Source: Paenilisteria riparia FSL S10-1204
GTDB taxonomy: Bacteria > Bacillota > Bacilli > Lactobacillales > Listeriaceae
Direction: 5' to 3'
NCBI RefSeq assembly: GCF_000525995.1
Contig: NZ_AODL01000013.1
Coordinates: forward strand, 54,450 to 118,449
DNA length: 64,000 nucleotides
Shown one piece after another: positions 33,623 through 42,014 of this stretch. The notes beneath the pieces were generated by a model that saw only the letters and a list, made by a program, of their open reading frames with translations, had not been told where the DNA came from and made no database searches. Each line of letters opens with the position of its first letter. Position 1 is the first letter of the stretch. The position numbers were made by a program, and so were the translations under genes.

Positions 33623-35704
33623 ATGGTGAAGAAACGACGGATTGATTGGTTTTTGATAGGGATTGCAGTGCTTGCTGCTTTCTTAAATTTCTGGGGTGTT
33701 TGGAACGATGATGCGGTGAACCCCTACTACACAGCCGCGGTGACAAGTATGACGGAAAGTTGGTCGAATTTTTTCTACGGAGCGTTTGATCCTTCGGGGT
33801 TTGTAACGGTGGATAAGCCGCCTGTTGCGCTCTGGCTACAAACGATTAGTGCACTTATTTTTGGTATTCATGGTTGGAGCGTTATTTTACCGCAAGCTCT
33901 TGCTGGGGTTGGCTCGGTCTTATTGCTTTATTTTTTAGTAAAACCGACGTTTGGCTCTTGGGCGGCTCGGATTGCAGCGCTTGTAATGGCTACGACGCCG
34001 ATTGCAGTGGCGGTTAGTCGGACAAATAATGTTGATAGCATTCTTGTTTTCACATTATTACTCGGTGCTTGGGCGCTATTCAAAGCCGTGAAAAAAGGCA
34101 AAATCGGCTTTTTATTACTAGCTTTTGTATTAATTGGCGTTGGTTTTAATGTAAAAATGTTACAGGCGTATATGGTCGTGCCAGCGTTCTTACTCTTCTA
34201 CCTCATCGCCGCAAAATTGAATTGGAAGAAAAAAATTGTACATCTCGTTATTGCTTTAGTGATGATGCTTGGTGTGTCTGTTTCTTGGGCAGTCATTGTC
34301 GATAATACATCGGCCAGCTCGCGGCCTTATATTGGCAGTAGTCAAACAAACTCTGTCTTGGAATTGGCATTTGGCTATAATGGTATGGAGCGCCTTCTAG
34401 GTCAAGAAACCGGTAAAAATAATGGTTTTGGTGGTGATAATTCACAAATGACGCCTCCTAACTCGCGTTCTGGTTCTTATAGCATTGCGCCAGATGCAAA
34501 TGCAGAAAGCGGACAAAATAATATGTCAGGCCAACCGCCAACACCTCCAAATGGTGGTATGCACGGTGGCGGACCTGGTGGTTCAAATAGCAAAAACGGC
34601 GGTGGCCCTGGTGGTCAAGGCGGCGGTAACGGCTCTAAAATGATGGGTAGTACTGGCATGTTTGGTACTGGAACAGCTGGGCCATTGCGACTTTTCCAAA
34701 CAGCTCTTGGAGATCAAATTAGTTGGCTCCTTCCAATGGCATTGTTCGGTATTGCGGCCATCTTTATCGCTAGTTGGCGCCGGACACGACGGTTCTTCCA
34801 ATGGGATACAGCACAAAAAGAAATGTTTTTCTGGGCGGCTTGGCTCGTTCCTGTCGCGGGATTTTTCAGTATTGCAGGATTCTTCCATCATTATTATTTA
34901 ATTATGCTGGCTCCCGCGATTGCGGCTTTGACGGGCGCAGGATTCATGGCACTTTTAAATCTGTATCGTAAAAACACAGGTGTGCCGGGTTATCTGTTGC
35001 CTAGTGCAGTGGCGATTACGACTGGCTTGCAAATGTTCTTTATCGCGCAATATTCAATCCCTGGCATGAGTGTCATCGGTATCCTTGGGCTTGGTTTGGC
35101 GGCAACGTTATTTATTATAAAAGCCAAACAACCCGTGTGGACGTCATGGGTTGCAGTCGCTTCACTTATTGCACTGCTACTCGCACCGATGTATTGGGCA
35201 CTGACGCCAATGATGTACGGCGGTAACAGCTCGCTTCCTGAGGCTGGACCTCAATTAAAAACAAGTGGTGGTGGAGCTTTCTCAGATGCCTCCGTCAATG
35301 AAACGCTCATTTCCTACTTGGAAAAAAACAGCGCGGATACAGAGTTCCTATTCGGTACCACCAATGCCTCCACAGCAGCGCCATACATTATTAAAACCGG
35401 TAAATCGGTCATGGCACTCGGTGGCTTCAACGGGACAGATCCAATTTTGACAGTAAAAGAATTGAAACAAATGATTAAAGATGGCAAAATTAAATATTTC
35501 TATCTCCCATCCAACAATAAAGGCAGTAGTTCTGATGTCGTGACTTGGATTGAGAAAAATGGTACAAAAGTAGATAGCTCAAAATGGGGCGGCGAAACAA
35601 CATCCACAGACGCAACAACAAGCGCATCAACAAAACAAGACGGCGGTAGAATGCAAGGCGGACCTGGTGGACAATCAGGCGGCACGCTTTACAAACTTAA
35701 CTAA
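33623..35704 (+). CDS. GT39/ArnT-like membrane glycosyltransferase (YkcB-like)
   Basis: A 693-residue membrane protein with about twelve helices. The N-terminal loop DDAVNPYYTAAVTSM and DPSGFVTVDKPPVALW hold the acidic residues and motif of GT39 (PMT/ArnT-type) enzymes, which take a sugar from a polyprenyl phosphate outside the membrane. Two low-complexity Gly/Pro/Ser/Asn segments stand out (about residues 265-350 and at the C-terminus). It is followed 14 bases later by a GT2 enzyme, the same pairing as Bacillus YkcC-YkcB, so the pair probably glycosylates a surface polymer or protein. The start at 33623 has AAGGA 10 bases upstream; ATGs lie 2 and 6 codons earlier. Confidence 0.85.
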   Translation: MVKKRRIDWFLIGIAVLAAFLNFWGVWNDDAVNPYYTAAVTSMTESWSNFFYGAFDPSGFVTVDKPPVALWLQTISALIFGIHGWSVILPQALAGVGSVLLLYFLVKPTFGSWAARIAALVMATTPIAVAVSRTNNVDSILVFTLLLGAWALFKAVKKGKIGFLLLAFVLIGVGFNVKMLQAYMVVPAFLLFYLIAAKLNWKKKIVHLVIALVMMLGVSVSWAVIVDNTSASSRPYIGSSQTNSVLELAFGYNGMERLLGQETGKNNGFGGDNSQMTPPNSRSGSYSIAPDANAESGQNNMSGQPPTPPNGGMHGGGPGGSNSKNGGGPGGQGGGNGSKMMGSTGMFGTGTAGPLRLFQTALGDQISWLLPMALFGIAAIFIASWRRTRRFFQWDTAQKEMFFWAAWLVPVAGFFSIAGFFHHYYLIMLAPAIAALTGAGFMALLNLYRKNTGVPGYLLPSAVAITTGLQMFFIAQYSIPGMSVIGILGLGLAATLFIIKAKQPVWTSWVAVASLIALLLAPMYWALTPMMYGGNSSLPEAGPQLKTSGGGAFSDASVNETLISYLEKNSADTEFLFGTTNASTAAPYIIKTGKSVMALGGFNGTDPILTVKELKQMIKDGKIKYFYLPSNNKGSSSDVVTWIEKNGTKVDSSKWGGETTSTDATTSASTKQDGGRMQGGPGGQSGGTLYKLN

Positions 35705-35718
35705 AAGGAGGGTCTCAA

Positions 35719-36698
35719 ATGACAAAAAAAATCTCTGTAGTCATCCCACTTTATAATGAAGAAGCCGTCATTGAGCAAACTTACAAACGGCTAAAAGATG
35801 TGATGGAGACGCTAACCATGGATTACGAACTCCTTTTTGTGAACGATGGTAGCAAAGATAAAACGTTGCAACTTGTTCAAGCGCTTAGTTTCGCAGATAA
35901 GCACGTGAAGTGTCTCGCTTTTTCACGAAATTTCGGACATCAAATCGCGATTACCGCGGGGGACGGATTATGCAAGCGGCGATGCTGTTGTGGTCATTGA
36001 CGCAGATTTGCAAGACCCACCCGAACTCATCCCCGAGATGATTCAAAAATGGCAAGACGGTTTCGATGTTGTTTATGCGAAGCGAATCAAGCGAAATGGC
36101 GAATCGTTTTTCAAGAAATGGAGCGCTAAAATGTTTTATCGAACATTGCATCGACTAACAGATGTGGAGATTCCCGTTGACACCGGGGATTTCCGCCTTA
36201 TGGATAAGAAAGTGTATACCGAGCTAAAAAAAAATCAATGAGAAAAATCCATTCGTTCGAGGCTTGGTAAGTTGGCTTGGTTTTCAACAAGTAGCTTTAG
36301 AATATGAGCGGGAGGAACGCGCGGCTGGTGAAACGAAATACCCACTGAAAAAAATGATAAAACTATCACTCGATGGCCTCACCTCTTTTTCCCATCAGCC
36401 GTTAAAAATAGCGAGTTATGCGGGAGTCGCGTTATCTATCATCGGCTTCATCTACATGCTAGTTGTGCTTTTCCAAACAATCTTCACAGCGACAACTGTC
36501 AACGGCTGGTCTTCGATTATTATTATTCAGCTTCTGTTTAGCGGATTTGTTCTGATTATTTTAGGCATGATTGGTGAATATATCGGCAGAATTTACGATG
36601 AAGTGAAGGATCGGCCTTTGTATATCGTCGAAGCAAGTTATGGGTTTGAGCAACAAGAAACCGTGCGCTGGCTGAATCAACAACGGAATGAAGGATAA
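35719..36698 (+). pseudogene. GT2 polyprenyl-phosphate glycosyltransferase (GtlA/YkcC-like), two frameshifts
   Basis: Three consecutive frames together make a 325-residue enzyme. N-terminal VVIPLYNEEAVIEQTY and LLFVNDGSKD bind the nucleotide sugar, [15 protein letters not shown] is the metal-binding region, and two C-terminal helices (about residues 230-290) anchor it. Breaks are a G5 run (35958-35962; one G less gives [17 protein letters not shown]) and an A9 run (36226-36234; one A less gives [17 protein letters not shown]). It would load a sugar onto undecaprenyl phosphate for the GT39 partner. It resembles listerial GtlA (lmo0933 as I recall), needed for lipoteichoic acid galactosylation. 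Two +1 errors in one gene point to sequencing quality. Confidence 0.87.
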
Positions 36699-36710
36699 CA
36701 GAAGCAGTTT

Positions 36711-36744
36711 TTCGTCAGTATGTACTGGCGGGAAACTGCTTTTA
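36711..36744 (+). terminator. Terminator of the GT39-GT2 operon
   Basis: AAGCAGTTTTTCGTCAGTA pairs with TACTGGCGGGAAACTGCTT with a few wobbles, followed by TTATG. Confidence 0.65.
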
Positions 36745-36828
36745 TGTTGCCTAATAGCTTAGAACTGCATTTTTACGGGTATTGTGAGAAAATAATAAAA
36801 AAAGTAATGGAAGTCAGGTGGAACGCGT

Positions 36829-37455
36829 ATGATGGATATGTATAACTCGGTGAAAGAGTTTTTTTCTTATGAAAATATAATGCAGTGGATGCAGTCATAT
36901 CGGGCATTTGGTCCTTTATTAGCGTTTTTTCTCCCCTTTATTGAAGCTTTTCTGCCCTTTTTACCATTTTCTTTATTCGTTATCGTAAATGTTAGCGCGT
37001 ACGGTTTGTTTTGGGGGTTCACCATTTCGTGTTCTGCTGCGATATTAGGAAGTTTATGTGTATTTTGGATTGTTCGGAAGTTTGGACAGACACGATTTTT
37101 GCATTTTTTGACGAATCATAAACATGTTCGTAAAGTGATGGATTGGATTGATGAGCATGGTTTTGGCCCGATTTTTATTTTGCTTGTTATGCCGTTTACG
37201 CCTTCTTCTGCGGTGAACGTTGTCGCTGGGCTTTCAGAAATTCGGTTTTTCCAGTTTTTGATGGCGTTGATTGGTGGGAAAGTGATTAAGGTTTTCGCGA
37301 TTAGTTATATCGGTTATGATTTGCGAGATATGATTGAACATCCGGTGAAATTGCTTGTTTTAGTTATTATCGTTGTGATTTTATGGTTTGTCGGCAAGCG
37401 ATTGGAACGCTGGATGAGTTCGAAAAAGACAGGAGGACATAATGAGCATTCATGA
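36829..37455 (+). CDS. TVP38/TMEM64 (VTT domain, DedA-like) membrane protein
   Basis: A 208-residue protein with a re-entrant loop and about five helices. Family signs are FLPFIEAFLPFLPFSLFVIVN and, later, LVMPFTPSSAVNVVAGLS, which contains the second re-entrant loop with the conserved proline. VTT proteins move phospholipids or polyprenyl phosphate carriers between leaflets. A carrier flippase role would suit the glycosyltransferases upstream, but that is inference. AGGTGG precedes the ATG. It overlaps the AraC gene by 14 bases. Confidence 0.85.
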   Translation: MMDMYNSVKEFFSYENIMQWMQSYRAFGPLLAFFLPFIEAFLPFLPFSLFVIVNVSAYGLFWGFTISCSAAILGSLCVFWIVRKFGQTRFLHFLTNHKHVRKVMDWIDEHGFGPIFILLVMPFTPSSAVNVVAGLSEIRFFQFLMALIGGKVIKVFAISYIGYDLRDMIEHPVKLLVLVIIVVILWFVGKRLERWMSSKKTGGHNEHS

Positions 37456-38272
37456 GCTATTTTTTCATATTCATTATTGTAATGGCGGGAAATATCGACA
37501 ATTTAGGACCTTGACGCGAAAAATAACACGCACACTGCAACATCATGAGTTGGTTTTAGTGACTGGTGGCGCTGGTAAATATGAAACAGCAGGTAAAGTG
37601 CTACCTTTTCATGAAGGAATGCTTTTTTATATTGCACCAAATGTGCGGCATTCTTTAGAAACAAGCGAGGCCTCTCCGGCTTCTTTTTTAACGGTACATT
37701 TCAGTTATGCGCGGGTCGGATTTACAGATGCGAATTGGACCATTCAGCCTGAACCAGCTTTACTTAGCCTCCCTCCTGTTTCAGTGCTACACGATTATTA
37801 TTCCGTCAGCGATACTTTCGAAAAATTGGTTGCTAATTGGCACGCGAAGTTGCCCGGTTATGAATTCGTGAGCAAAACGTTACTGCAACAACTGCTCATA
37901 ACGATTGAAGAAAATGTACGAAAACAACATAAAAATTACGCAACCAGTCTAAAAATCGAAAAAGTCATTGATTATATGCGACAGCATCTTCATACAAGCG
38001 TCACATTGGAGGAATTAGCGGATTTGGTTCAACTATCACCGACTTACTTATCGCGGCTTTTTAAAGAAACGACAGGTTATTCAGTCATCGCTTTCTTTAA
38101 TAAAATCAAAATAGATCGAGCAAAGGAGCTCATGATGGATGGCACGAAAAAAGTAAAGGAGCTTGCGAATCAGCTCGGATTTCATGATGAATTTTATTTT
38201 AGCAGGCTTTTTAAGCAACAAGAAGGAGTGAGTCCCACCGAATATTATCATAAAAATATCCATGGTTTTTAA
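37442..38272 (+). CDS. AraC-family transcriptional regulator
   Basis: A 276-residue regulator: an N-terminal cupin sensor (residues about 10-110, with GKVLPFHEGMLFYIAPN) and a C-terminal pair of helix-turn-helix motifs (about 175-272; VTLEELADLVQLSPTYLSRLFKETTG and KVKELANQLGFHDEFYFSRLFK). AGGAGG precedes the ATG. It overlaps the VTT gene and lies 79 bases upstream of an MFS exporter, whose promoter has a good -10 but weak -35, as expected for activation by this protein. Confidence 0.92.
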   Translation: MSIHELFFHIHYCNGGKYRQFRTLTRKITRTLQHHELVLVTGGAGKYETAGKVLPFHEGMLFYIAPNVRHSLETSEASPASFLTVHFSYARVGFTDANWTIQPEPALLSLPPVSVLHDYYSVSDTFEKLVANWHAKLPGYEFVSKTLLQQLLITIEENVRKQHKNYATSLKIEKVIDYMRQHLHTSVTLEELADLVQLSPTYLSRLFKETTGYSVIAFFNKIKIDRAKELMMDGTKKVKELANQLGFHDEFYFSRLFKQQEGVSPTEYYHKNIHGF

Positions 38273-38351
38273 TATTGTGCATGGAATATAGCCAATTTCC
38301 CCTTTATAATGAAGTTGTTATTGTCTAAGATAACAAAAGGAGATGGAACGC

Positions 38352-39578
38352 ATGCCGATTTGGAAACGAAACTTAATTGTTTGTTGGTTTGGCACATTTG
38401 TGACCAGCATCGGGATGAGTCAAATTGCTCCGGTTTTACCGCTTTACATAAAGCATTTGGGAATTGAGAACGCAGGAGAAGTGGCGCAACTTTCTGGACT
38501 AACATTTGGAATTACGTTTATTATGTCCGCTATTTTTTCACCGATTTGGGGACAGGCAGCGGATCGTTTTGGTAGAAAGCCGATGCTACTCCGAGCTAGT
38601 TTTGGTATGGCGATTATTATTGGTTGCATGGGATTTACGCACAATGTGTATGAATTAATCGCGCTACGGACTTTGCAAGGCGTTGTGACTGGGTTTGCGA
38701 CAGCTTGTACAGCACTTATTGCGACACAAGCCGATAAATCGCACGCAGGTTGGGCGCTTGGAACGCTATCTACTGGTGGGATTACGGGTTCGCTACTGGG
38801 ACCATTAGTTGGCGGTTTCATTGCCGAACATTTTGGCTTGCAAAATATCTTTTTCATTACTGGTGGATTATTGTTCGTAGCTTTTATTTTGACCGCTTTG
38901 TTTGTGAAAGAAGACTTCAAACGAACAGATACAAAAGTGATGAAAACAAAAGAAGTTTGGCAGGCTTTACCCAATAAAAGTTTTATCATCACGATGTTTA
39001 TTACTTTTTTCATGATAACACTAGCGCTGTATTCTGTAGAACCAATTATTACTGTCTATATACAACAACTTTCGTCTGGGACTTCGCACATCGCCTTGCT
39101 TTCTGGTTTAGCATTTTCTGCATCTGGACTTGCGAGTATTATTGCTGCGCCTCGCCTCGGCAAACTTTCCGACAAAATTGGCGCACAACGCGTGATCTTT
39201 GTTGCCCTCATCGTCGCAGGTATCGTCTTTATTCCGCAAGCTTTCGTCAAGAGCCCGTGGGAACTTATCGCCCTGCGCTTCGTACTTGGACTGGCCGTTG
39301 CAGGACTCAATCCTTCCGTCAACATCCTCATCAAAAAACTAACGCCATCCGAGTATACCGGTCGAGTATTCGGAATTACCAATTCTGCAAGTTATTTAGG
39401 CGTGTTTACAGGTTCTATTTTAGGTGGGCAAATCGCTTCTTCTCTCGGCATCTCCTACGTTTTCTTCATCACGAGTGCCCTACTTTTGGCAAATGCAGTA
39501 TGGGTGTATTTTAAAGTGTATAAAAAATTAAATGCGAGAGAAATTCGCATGAATCAGACATTAAAGGAGCAAAAATAA
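38352..39578 (+). CDS. MFS drug-efflux transporter (MdtG-like)
   Basis: A 408-residue transporter with twelve helices. Motif A reads [13 protein letters not shown] (about residues 67-79) and its second-half echo [14 protein letters not shown]; motif C-like [13 protein letters not shown] places it with drug:H+ antiporters of the MdtG/Bacillus multidrug group. The ATG at 38352 is 9 bases after AAGGAG; the ATG three codons earlier is too close. It overlaps the next gene by one base (TAATG). Its substrate is unknown. Confidence 0.9.
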   Translation: MPIWKRNLIVCWFGTFVTSIGMSQIAPVLPLYIKHLGIENAGEVAQLSGLTFGITFIMSAIFSPIWGQAADRFGRKPMLLRASFGMAIIIGCMGFTHNVYELIALRTLQGVVTGFATACTALIATQADKSHAGWALGTLSTGGITGSLLGPLVGGFIAEHFGLQNIFFITGGLLFVAFILTALFVKEDFKRTDTKVMKTKEVWQALPNKSFIITMFITFFMITLALYSVEPIITVYIQQLSSGTSHIALLSGLAFSASGLASIIAAPRLGKLSDKIGAQRVIFVALIVAGIVFIPQAFVKSPWELIALRFVLGLAVAGLNPSVNILIKKLTPSEYTGRVFGITNSASYLGVFTGSILGGQIASSLGISYVFFITSALLLANAVWVYFKVYKKLNAREIRMNQTLKEQK

Positions 39579-40141
39579 TGCAAATAAAAGTTGAAAAAAC
39601 AGCACTAGTTTTAATTGATTTACAAAATGGGATTCTGAGCCGTAACTGCGCTCCGTATACAGCGGAAGAAATTATCGGACGAGCAAAAGCATTAGTGAAA
39701 GCATTCACTGAAAAAGGTGGCTTTGTAGTGCTTGTTCGTGTTTCTACACTCGACGGCAAGGATATGTTACATCCGAGCACAGATGTTCCCGCTACACAAT
39801 CTATCGAGCTACCAGAAGGCTGGGACCAAATCGTACCTGAGTTAGCCGAAATACCTGGAACGTATACACTCACAAAACGCCAATGGGGTGCGTTTCATGG
39901 CACAGATTTAGATGTACAGTTACGTCGCCGTGGTATTGATACGATTGTTCTTGGTGGCGTATCTACTGGTATCGGTGTTGATATGACTGCCCGCGAAGCT
40001 TTCCAATTAGGTTACAATCAATTTTTCGCAGAAGACGTTATGGGAGCCGCTGATAAAGAGATGCATGATTATGTTCGCACGAATATTTTTCCACGCATCG
40101 GTCGCGTACGCTCTAGTGACGACATTATTTCTTACCTATAA
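39578..40141 (+). CDS. Isochorismatase-family hydrolase lacking the catalytic cysteine
   Basis: A 187-residue cysteine-hydrolase-fold protein. The catalytic aspartate ([11 protein letters not shown], residue about 14) and lysine ([10 protein letters not shown], about 105) are present, but the loop that carries the catalytic cysteine reads [15 protein letters not shown]: the cysteine position is glycine. The same change occurs in YwoC/YecD-type members, so it may be a non-canonical enzyme or a binding protein. It is coupled to the MFS gene by a one-base overlap, suggesting both deal with one compound. Confidence 0.87.
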   Translation: MQIKVEKTALVLIDLQNGILSRNCAPYTAEEIIGRAKALVKAFTEKGGFVVLVRVSTLDGKDMLHPSTDVPATQSIELPEGWDQIVPELAEIPGTYTLTKRQWGAFHGTDLDVQLRRRGIDTIVLGGVSTGIGVDMTAREAFQLGYNQFFAEDVMGAADKEMHDYVRTNIFPRIGRVRSSDDIISYL

Positions 40142-40189
40142 AAATAAGGCTACCAATTCCCAAAAATCAGGAGTTGGTAGCCTTATTTT
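40141..40189. terminator. Bidirectional terminator
   Basis: AAAATAAGGCTACCAA and TTGGTAGCCTTATTTT are perfectly complementary around a 17-base loop, between convergent operons. Confidence 0.85.
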
Positions 40190-41996
40190 ATACGTAGAAA
40201 AAGTCGTGTGGTGCGATTGTCTTTCCTTGAATGTTCAAGAATTTTAGTATATCCTGCCATCTACCGCTTTCTGGATAGCAAGTCGCCAAGTCTACTTTTT
40301 GCGCCTCGTTCGTTGGATTTACTATAAACATATGCCAGCTATCACCAGTCATATAACGAATCACACCAAACAAATTATTTAATGAGAATGGATAGTAGTC
40401 TCCTTTTCGCAATGCTTCTGTCGTATTTCGCAACTGAATCGCCTCACGGAAAAAGCCACTAATTTCCTCATCTTCGCGTCCCCATGGATAGAACTTACGG
40501 TTGTCTGGGTCGGCACCGCCCGTTAGTCCTGCCTCATCGCCATAATAAATACAAGGCACACCTGGCAAAACCATCAACATATAGATTGCCAACCGCAATT
40601 TTGCTTTGTCTTCATGTAACATTGTCAAAATACGCGCCGTATCATGTGTCCCGATATTATTCAAATTCGCTGCCAATGCTTCTGTGGGGTAGTTTTCTTT
40701 AATTCCCATCGTTTTTAGCGTCGCCTGTTTCGTCGTTATTTGACCATTTAGCAAATCAATAATGACTTGGCGAAACGGATAGTTCATCACACCTTGCAAC
40801 ATACCACCTTCTAAATAATGACGCCGCTGATCATAGGCAATTTTGTTCGTCGCATCTTCCCAAACTTCTCCAATCAATACACGGTCTGGATATTTCATCA
40901 ACGTCTGGCGAATCCCTGCAATAAAAGCGTCCGGCAACTCATCAGCAACATCTAAACGCCAGCCAGCAGCGCCCCGCTCGGTCCAATAATCAATTACGCT
41001 ATCCTTTCCTGCGTAAATCATCTCCTGAAATGACTTGCTTTCCTTATTCACCACAGGCAAATTGCTCACGCCCCACCACGCATCATATTTTTCCGGAAAA
41101 TGTTGAAATGTAAACCAGTGATAATACGGCGAATCGACACTTTGATACGCACCCAAAGAATCGAAATGACCGTACCGATTAAAGTACAAACTATCCTCCC
41201 CAACATGATTAAATACACCGTCCAAAATAATACGCATGCCTAATTCTCCAGCTTTTTGAATTAGTTCCGTCAATATCGATTCATCGCCAAACATCGGATC
41301 AATTTTTTTGTAATCAGATGTATCGTATTTATGATTGCTCTTCGCTTCGAAAATTGGACTTAAATAAAGACCAGAAATCCCAAGTTCCTTCAAATATGTC
41401 AGTTTTTGCGTAATGCCCTCTAAGTTGCCACCGTAAAATTCCCAGCGCAATATCTCTCCCTTGTCGTTCTTAATATAATACGGTGTATCTTCTTTCCGCG
41501 CATAAATAAACGAATCCGGCTTCGGTTCACGCACCATATCATCCGCATTATAAAACCGATCCACAAAAATATGATAAAAAACTGCGTCCCGATACCATTC
41601 TGGCGCCTGATCCGCATACTCAAAACACGTCAACTGATACGTACACATATCATGATAGTTCTCCGTGAAAAAGCCTTCTCCACCATGCAAATCCCGATTA
41701 TTAAAATAATACGTCGTTCTCGTCTGCGTATCAAAGTTTTGCTGAATCTTAAAATAATAAAAATATAAGCCCGTCTCTGCGTACGGTTGGAATTCTACTT
41801 CATAAACGCCATTTTCCGTGTGCTTCATTTCAAGACTTTGCTCACCCATCCCGTCTTTATGGATTTTGAGCTCTACTTTTGAAACGTAAGGAAGCGCGAC
41901 GTCGATTCTAAAATCTACCGTCGCGCCTTGCTTCACTGCACCGAAAGGTCGTTTATATCGCTCATTCCATGAATCAAATACAACTACCTTTGCCAT
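40188..41996 (-). CDS. GH13 cyclomaltodextrinase/neopullulanase-like enzyme
   Basis: A 602-residue alpha-amylase-family enzyme with an N-terminal starch-binding-like beta domain (about residues 1-120) typical of the GH13_20 group. Catalytic motifs are DGVFNHVG, the nucleophile aspartate in AGWRLDVADELPD, the acid glutamate in VLIGEVWEDA and the third acid in NIGTHDTAR. It has no signal peptide, so it acts inside the cell on maltodextrins. It is the last gene of the glycogen operon, 18 bases after glgP, and may supply the debranching or maltodextrin-cleaving step. Confidence 0.9.
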   Translation of the reverse strand: MAKVVVFDSWNERYKRPFGAVKQGATVDFRIDVALPYVSKVELKIHKDGMGEQSLEMKHTENGVYEVEFQPYAETGLYFYYFKIQQNFDTQTRTTYYFNNRDLHGGEGFFTENYHDMCTYQLTCFEYADQAPEWYRDAVFYHIFVDRFYNADDMVREPKPDSFIYARKEDTPYYIKNDKGEILRWEFYGGNLEGITQKLTYLKELGISGLYLSPIFEAKSNHKYDTSDYKKIDPMFGDESILTELIQKAGELGMRIILDGVFNHVGEDSLYFNRYGHFDSLGAYQSVDSPYYHWFTFQHFPEKYDAWWGVSNLPVVNKESKSFQEMIYAGKDSVIDYWTERGAAGWRLDVADELPDAFIAGIRQTLMKYPDRVLIGEVWEDATNKIAYDQRRHYLEGGMLQGVMNYPFRQVIIDLLNGQITTKQATLKTMGIKENYPTEALAANLNNIGTHDTARILTMLHEDKAKLRLAIYMLMVLPGVPCIYYGDEAGLTGGADPDNRKFYPWGREDEEISGFFREAIQLRNTTEALRKGDYYPFSLNNLFGVIRYMTGDSWHMFIVNPTNEAQKVDLATCYPESGRWQDILKFLNIQGKTIAPHDFFYV

Positions 41997-42014
41997 TCTC
42001 CTAACTTCCTCTCG

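Noticed and set aside
33291..40141. Prophage or integrative element at tRNA-Gly
   Set aside because: No integrase, phage gene, conjugation gene or repeat of the tRNA 3' end was seen in the following sequence.
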